46,375 nt of DNA from an uncultured Flavobacteriales bacterium (GTDB lineage: Bacteria > Bacteroidota > Bacteroidia > Flavobacteriales_D > Sanyastnellaceae): NCBI GenBank assembly GCA_943787435.1, contig CALSMK010000024.1, positions 1 to 46,375 of the forward strand, given 5' to 3'. Below, one piece after another: positions 42,171 to 46,375 of this stretch. Every line of letters begins with the position of its first letter. Position 1 is the stretch's first letter. The translations under genes and the position numbers were made by a program. The notes below the pieces were generated by a model. That model worked only from the letters and a program-made list of their open reading frames with translations. It was not told where the DNA came from and did no database searches.

Positions 42171-43346
42171 ATGTCACGTTGGGCCATCGCCACATCCTTC
42201 TTCACCACAGCCATCGTCATCATGGCCATGGCCGTTCCTGGTGGAGTGGTCATTGAAGGACAGCTCAAAGGCACAGCCATCGCAGGTTCCACAGCCCCGT
42301 TAAGCGTGAACATTAGCAAAGGTGGGCTCGATTACTTTGGACGGATTCTTCTGCAAGTCCCCCCTGACTGCAGGCTCAACCCCATCTCTCTTTATGGTGG
42401 GCGCTACCACTGGGATGCTGAGAAGCACATTGCCGTGGTGAGCTGGCTCAAACTTCCCGATCAAAGCCGTTTCAACATTGAGTTTGAACTCGCCGTGGCT
42501 CCTGGTGCGGTCGCAGGAGATCGAGAAGTCGGATGGGAGTTCAGTTTCATCAGGAACAACGACCGGGCCACAGTGACTCCTCCGCCTTTTCATTTCACCA
42601 TCCACGAATCCGATACTACTGACACCCCAGCCCCTCCCCCCACCACAACCGTCACATCCAGCCCTTCGGCCGTCTCCAGCGCACACCCCCCCTCCGCATC
42701 TCGCTCATTGACGGAATCAGACGGAGGCGTTCGTGTGGAGGTGCACATCGAAAACCTCAACAACGGGGGCTTTGTTAAGCTGATGGAAAACCCACCTTTT
42801 GCGTCTTCTGCAAGGGTCGTGAACTCGGCAGGAGGGGTTGCAGAAATCACCAATGGTGGCCTTTCCTTCATATGGTTCGACTACGTCAACTCGGGATCGG
42901 TGATTTATCAGTTGGACGATTGCCGATTATCCCAAGTCCAAAACTTTCTTGGACGATTATCCCACATTGACGGTGATCAATCGGTTGAAATTGACGTAGT
43001 TCAGAGGCTGAATGGAGAAAATCCACCCCAAGAACACCCTGTAGAGACAGGTTTTCGGGGAGAAGTTCGATTTGAAGTTCAAATAGCTGCGACGAAAAAT
43101 CCAGTTGTTACCGATTATTTCAAACGAAAGTTGAATTTTCGCCTTCAAACGAGAGAGGAGCACGTTGAACAGTGGTACAAATACACCCACGACAGTTTCA
43201 ACCGCTACGAGGACGCCAGAAATCACAGAGTGCGCTTGACAGAAGCCTATGCTTTTCGAAAGCCATTTGTGGTGGGGAGACGGGGAAACCAAAGGATTTC
43301 GGTTCAAGAAGCCCTGACGATGACCCATCAAACCTGGATTCCCTGA
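42171..43346 (+). CDS. Exported protein with a possible SPOR-like C-terminus
   Basis: 391 residues. The N-terminal hydrophobic segment (WAIATSFFTTAIVIMAMAVPGG) is a signal peptide. Two beta-rich domains (about 20-140 and 175-310) are separated by a low-complexity Pro/Thr/Ser linker (TDTPAPPPTTTVTSSPSAVS). The end (DSFNRYEDARNHRVRL; KPFVVGRRGNQRISVQEAL) resembles the SPOR-like tail common in Bacteroidota exported proteins, which may bind peptidoglycan. ATG 42171 is chosen over the TTG at 42135 because it starts at the signal peptide. It is followed 22 nt later by xerD. Function unknown. Confidence 0.7.
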   Translation: MSRWAIATSFFTTAIVIMAMAVPGGVVIEGQLKGTAIAGSTAPLSVNISKGGLDYFGRILLQVPPDCRLNPISLYGGRYHWDAEKHIAVVSWLKLPDQSRFNIEFELAVAPGAVAGDREVGWEFSFIRNNDRATVTPPPFHFTIHESDTTDTPAPPPTTTVTSSPSAVSSAHPPSASRSLTESDGGVRVEVHIENLNNGGFVKLMENPPFASSARVVNSAGGVAEITNGGLSFIWFDYVNSGSVIYQLDDCRLSQVQNFLGRLSHIDGDQSVEIDVVQRLNGENPPQEHPVETGFRGEVRFEVQIAATKNPVVTDYFKRKLNFRLQTREEHVEQWYKYTHDSFNRYEDARNHRVRLTEAYAFRKPFVVGRRGNQRISVQEALTMTHQTWIP

Positions 43347-43368
43347 GGAGAGAGCCAAACGACGCACA

Positions 43369-44325
43369 ATGAGCAACGAGCAAGCCAAATCGCCCAAATC
43401 GGGATCTACTTCTGCCGGATGGACATCCTGCACGAGGGGATTCAGAAGTTGGTTGGAATTGGAAAGAGGTTTGAGTTCGAATTCTGTGGAGGCTTATTTA
43501 AGGGACGTCCAACGCTTGGCCTTTTTTGCTCAAAACCTGGCCTCTCCCCCATTTGAGCCCAAAGAATTTTCCCCTTCACACGTCGACGGGTTTGTGGCCC
43601 AGCTTTTCGATGAAGGGTTGAGCAGGAACAGCCAAAGCAGAATCCTGAGCGGCGTCCGCAATTTTTGCAAGTACATGATGGTGGAGGGCATCATCGAACG
43701 AGACCCCCTCGAACTTCTCGATTCACCTCGTCCAGAGCGCAAGCTTCCGGACGTCTTGGCCGTCGATGAAATCCAAGCCATTATCGAGGCCATTGATTTG
43801 TCTCGCAAAGAAGGCATTCGGAACCGTGCGATTCTGGAAACCATGTACAGTTGTGGTCTCCGCGTCTCTGAAGTGGTTGGCTTGCGCATGTCTTGCATTG
43901 ACGAAGTGGAAGGCATGGTGAAGGTGATCGGCAAAGGCAACAAGGAGCGCATCATCCCCATTGGAGAGCTCGCCTTAGAAACCATCGCCCGGTACATTGA
44001 GGAATACAGGAACTTTGTGGACATAGAGCCTGATTACGAGGACACCTTGTTCTTGGGACGCCGAGGCCGTGAATTGACAAGACAAATGGTGTTCACCATG
44101 TTGCGTCGAACCACGCATGAAGCGGGCATCAGAAAGCAGGTCAGTCCTCACACCTTCCGCCATTCATTTGCCACCCACCTCATGGAAAGTGGCGCAGACA
44201 TCCGCGTGGTGCAAGAAATGTTGGGCCACAGCTCTGTCAGCACGACTGAGATTTACACCCACTTGGACCAACGGTTCTTGAGGGAACAGATGGAACGCTA
44301 CCATCCCCGCAGCGTCAAGGCTTGA
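43369..44325 (+). CDS. xerD: Tyrosine recombinase XerD
   Basis: 318 residues. The N-terminal SAM-like domain (FRSWLELERGLSSNSVEAYL) and the C-terminal catalytic domain show the full set: Arg in YSCGLRVSEVVGL, Lys in GKGNKERIIPIG, His-x-x-Arg in SPHTFRHSFATHL, His in LGHSSVSTTEIYTH and the nucleophile Tyr in the same segment. It resolves chromosome dimers at dif with XerC. It lacks any nearby integration signs (no att repeats or phage genes), so it is the housekeeping recombinase rather than a mobile-element integrase. Confidence 0.93.
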   Translation: MSNEQAKSPKSGSTSAGWTSCTRGFRSWLELERGLSSNSVEAYLRDVQRLAFFAQNLASPPFEPKEFSPSHVDGFVAQLFDEGLSRNSQSRILSGVRNFCKYMMVEGIIERDPLELLDSPRPERKLPDVLAVDEIQAIIEAIDLSRKEGIRNRAILETMYSCGLRVSEVVGLRMSCIDEVEGMVKVIGKGNKERIIPIGELALETIARYIEEYRNFVDIEPDYEDTLFLGRRGRELTRQMVFTMLRRTTHEAGIRKQVSPHTFRHSFATHLMESGADIRVVQEMLGHSSVSTTEIYTHLDQRFLREQMERYHPRSVKA

Positions 44326-45218
44326 GTCGCCTCCTCATTTTCTTTCTGATTTTAGGTGGGTGTCAAAGCCTGCCCCTGTCCTTCAATGCGCAGGTAGAAA
44401 CACAGGCCCCTATCGCCTCTGGTACCCATGTGTATTCTGACGCCTCGAATTTGAAGTTGGACCTGCGTCTGCCTGAGCACCCGCAATCCGGGGCACCAGG
44501 AGTCATTTTTGTTCATGGTGGTGGGTTCCAAATGGGCCGTCGTGATTCCGAGACGGTGTGCTCATTTTTGGATGACTTGTCTCGGGCCGGAATCGCCAGC
44601 GCCTCGATCTCATACAGACTGACCAGAAAAGACAAGGGCTTTGGCTGCGATGTGCCTGTGGAGGAAAAGCAGGCTGCCGTTCAAGCCGCAGGAGAAGACT
44701 TGATGCAAGCGTTGAATTGGCTTGAGTTGAACTGCCTCAATGGACCCGCCACTTGGGTAGCCGCTGGAAGCAGTGCTGGAGCAGAAACTGCACTGTGGGC
44801 TGGGTACATCGGTCACCCTGACCGCTGGGCAGGGATCTTGAGTTTGTCGGGCGCATTGGATTCTCGAACCCAGGTTGCTGCCAATGCGCCGCCGCTGTTT
44901 GCCGCCCATGGCGTGTGCGACGCAGTGGTGCCGGCAAAGCATGATGTGCACCGCAATTGTCCCGTGGATTCAAAAGGTGCCTGGGATTTGCTCGGCGGAT
45001 TGGCTTGGTCGGACTCCCTTCGCGCGGCGGGTGTGCAAACCACAACATGGATGGAATGCCAAGGAGGCCATGAAGTGTGCAATACAGCCATGATGAACCC
45101 CGACGTTCGAGAGAAAATCATAATGTGGTTGACCCACCTCGGTGCCCATCAAAATCAGGATTGGTCAGATTCACACCCAGGAAAAGGACCTCATCCTTGT
45201 CCTTCGCCCTGCCACTGA
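44322..45218 (+). CDS. Alpha/beta-hydrolase (esterase/lipase-like) lipoprotein, TTG start
   Basis: 298 residues. The TTG at 44322 overlaps the xerD stop (TTGA) and yields a textbook lipoprotein signal, LLIFFLILGGCQS, so this start is favoured despite the rare codon. The enzyme domain has the oxyanion HGGGF (VIFVHGGGFQMGRRD, about 67-75), nucleophile Ser in AAGSSAGAE (about 150), Asp in HGVCDAVVP and His in GGHEVC. This is the acetylesterase/carboxylesterase (Aes/HSL-like) arrangement. Cys residues near the acid and histidine may form a disulfide. Likely substrate: small acyl esters, perhaps acetylated sugars. The 3' end overlaps gluQ by 28 bp, convergent. Confidence 0.82.
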   Translation: MSRLLIFFLILGGCQSLPLSFNAQVETQAPIASGTHVYSDASNLKLDLRLPEHPQSGAPGVIFVHGGGFQMGRRDSETVCSFLDDLSRAGIASASISYRLTRKDKGFGCDVPVEEKQAAVQAAGEDLMQALNWLELNCLNGPATWVAAGSSAGAETALWAGYIGHPDRWAGILSLSGALDSRTQVAANAPPLFAAHGVCDAVVPAKHDVHRNCPVDSKGAWDLLGGLAWSDSLRAAGVQTTTWMECQGGHEVCNTAMMNPDVREKIIMWLTHLGAHQNQDWSDSHPGKGPHPCPSPCH

Positions 45219-46117
45219 ATGGCTTGGGTTGGCACCAAAGAACGGTCCCATTTCTCCGCTGCACGCAGCAACAATTGGTGCACATCACCAGATTGAGACG
45301 CCCCCTGAATGCCCTCGTCCCCGACAGGTTGATTGAGCCATTGGAGCACCCGCATCACTGAAGTCATGGCCTGGGACACCTGCACAGGTTGAGCCAAGGT
45401 TTGCTTGCTGAGCTTTTGGCCCAGCTTGTTTTCAAGCACCGGCAGGTGGCCATACTCGGGAAGGGAATCGAGGAGATCTGTTGAGGTCAATTTGGCCAAC
45501 GCCGACCAAAGTTGAATTTGCCGGGGAGTGCTGTCCAAAAGATCAGAACCTCGGATCACGTGGGTCACCCCTTGATCTCGGTCGTCCACAACCACCGCGA
45601 GCTGATAGGCCCAAAACCCATCGGCCCTCAACACCGGGAAATCGCCCAGATCACGTCCTTCAAATGAGGTCTGCCCAAGAATCAAATCCTCCCAAGCCAG
45701 CGTCCCCTCGCCCATCTGAAACCGTGACAAGCGCGCCTCCTTGTTGGGTGGCAGGCCCCTGCGGCATGTGCCGGGATAGACCGCTTTTCCAGCCAAGTCT
45801 TTTCGGGTACAAGCGCATGGAAACACCCGGCCGCCTTGCTTCAAGCCTTCTAAGGCGTCCTTGTAGAGGTCCGAGCGGTGGGATTGATACACGACGTCGC
45901 CATCCCAATGCAGGCCATGCCCTTCTAAGGTGTGCAGAATGTCGTCGGAAGCACCCTCCACCTCTCTTGGCGGATCCAAATCCTCCATGCGCACCAACCA
46001 CGTCCCTCCCTGGTGCTTGGCATCGCACCAAGAGGCCACCGCAGCCAACAAACTGCCCATGTGCAGCCTTCCTGTCGGTGACGGCGCAAAGCGGCCGATA
46101 TAGCCGCTTTTTTGCAT
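45191..46117 (-). CDS. gluQ: Glutamyl-Q tRNA(Asp) synthetase
   Basis: 308 residues, the catalytic half of a glutamyl-tRNA synthetase without the anticodon-binding domain. It attaches glutamate to queuosine in tRNA(Asp). Motifs: RFAPSPTGRLHMGSL (HIGH-type, about 9-23), FPCACTRKDL and YPGTCRRG (zinc site), VIRGSDLLDSTPRQIQL and KLGQKLSKQ (KMSKS-type, about 240). Its start overlaps the ettA stop (TGATG at 46115-46119). Confidence 0.93.
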   Translation of the reverse strand: MQKSGYIGRFAPSPTGRLHMGSLLAAVASWCDAKHQGGTWLVRMEDLDPPREVEGASDDILHTLEGHGLHWDGDVVYQSHRSDLYKDALEGLKQGGRVFPCACTRKDLAGKAVYPGTCRRGLPPNKEARLSRFQMGEGTLAWEDLILGQTSFEGRDLGDFPVLRADGFWAYQLAVVVDDRDQGVTHVIRGSDLLDSTPRQIQLWSALAKLTSTDLLDSLPEYGHLPVLENKLGQKLSKQTLAQPVQVSQAMTSVMRVLQWLNQPVGDEGIQGASQSGDVHQLLLRAAEKWDRSLVPTQAIQWQGEGQG

Positions 46118-46375
46118 CAGCGGACGAGCTTGCGGTACTTGATCCGCTTGGGACCAGAATCGCCGAGCCGCTCCTTTCGATTCGCCTCGTATTCAGAATA
46201 TGTGCCTTCGAACCAGACCACTTGGCTGTCTCCTTCAAATGCCAGGATGTGCGTGCAGATTCTGTCCAAGAACCAACGGTCGTGTGAAATGACAACAGCA
46301 CAACCCGCAAAGCTCATGATGCCTTCTTCCAATGCCCGGAGCGTGCCAACGTCAATGTCGTTGGTGGGCTCGTCC
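46117..46375 (-). CDS. ettA: Energy-dependent translational throttle protein EttA, 3' end only
   Basis: The C-terminal about 85 residues of an ABC-F ATPase; the rest lies outside the window. DEPTNDIDV (Walker B, at the window edge), [47 protein letters not shown] and the final [12 protein letters not shown] are close to EttA, which binds the ribosomal E site and couples translation start to ATP levels. The ending KYRKL is typical of EttA rather than Uup or YbiT. It is coupled to gluQ. Confidence 0.92.
   Translation of the reverse strand, partial: DEPTNDIDVGTLRALEEGIMSFAGCAVVISHDRWFLDRICTHILAFEGDSQVVWFEGTYSEYEANRKERLGDSGPKRIKYRKLVR

Noticed and set aside
43369-44325. Integrase of a mobile element
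   Set aside because: The protein matches housekeeping XerD, and there are no att repeats, phage or transposon genes nearby.

Overview
The window comes from a member of the Bacteroidota, most likely a marine Flavobacteriales-type organism with a fairly high GC content. Evidence: three proteins end in type IX secretion (T9SS) sorting domains; several secreted proteins carry the Cys-rich GCTD...DDGSC repeats common in marine Bacteroidota; IcmF, DPP11-like S46 peptidase, RibBA and L31 type B are present; and many genes have TAnnTTTG-type -7 promoter boxes. No tRNA, rRNA, CRISPR array, transposase or prophage gene was seen. The genus cannot be fixed from sequence alone.

Layout. 1-4.5 kb (+): C-terminal part of a fused isobutyryl-CoA mutase (IcmF), a sulfotransferase-like protein and a class IV aminotransferase. 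These three are riddled with single-base frameshifts that stop at about 3.95 kb, which looks like poor base quality. 4.5-5.9 kb (+): a small membrane protein and an EamA transporter. 5.9-14 kb (mostly -): a secreted lysyl-oxidase-like protein with a dockerin-like segment and a T9SS tail, a 37-residue membrane peptide (+), an S46 peptidase, threonine aldolase and a T9SS-secreted SprB-repeat-like protein. 14-18.2 kb (+): YaaA, an FKBP-type isomerase lipoprotein, then a secreted M43 metalloprotease. 18.2-24.2 kb: a glycosyltransferase with a coupled small protein, a DUF819 membrane protein, a membrane-tethered protein of unknown role, a histone-deacetylase-family hydrolase and stand-alone RibA.

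24.2-36.3 kb (-) is the most unusual part. It holds an 1868-residue secreted protein with an N-terminal cupredoxin domain and an almost perfect 1237-bp internal duplication, an MFS sugar-type transporter, and two related secreted proteins sharing a domain I do not recognise. All three secreted proteins lack a T9SS tail and instead end in the same bipartite module: a last GCTY Cys repeat followed by a dockerin-like DLLV...C-E tail. 36.3-46.4 kb is mostly housekeeping: pgi and fbaA in one operon, a lipoprotein with peptide deformylase, a RibBA whose GTP cyclohydrolase half is degenerate (complemented by RibA at 23.6 kb), L31, a probable small RNA with its own terminator, a secreted protein, XerD, an esterase lipoprotein, GluQ and the end of EttA.

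A recurring architectural feature is a TAnnTT(T)G box placed only 3-7 nt upstream of the start codon at about ten genes. This suggests frequent leaderless or near-leaderless transcription, and it helped choose several starts.
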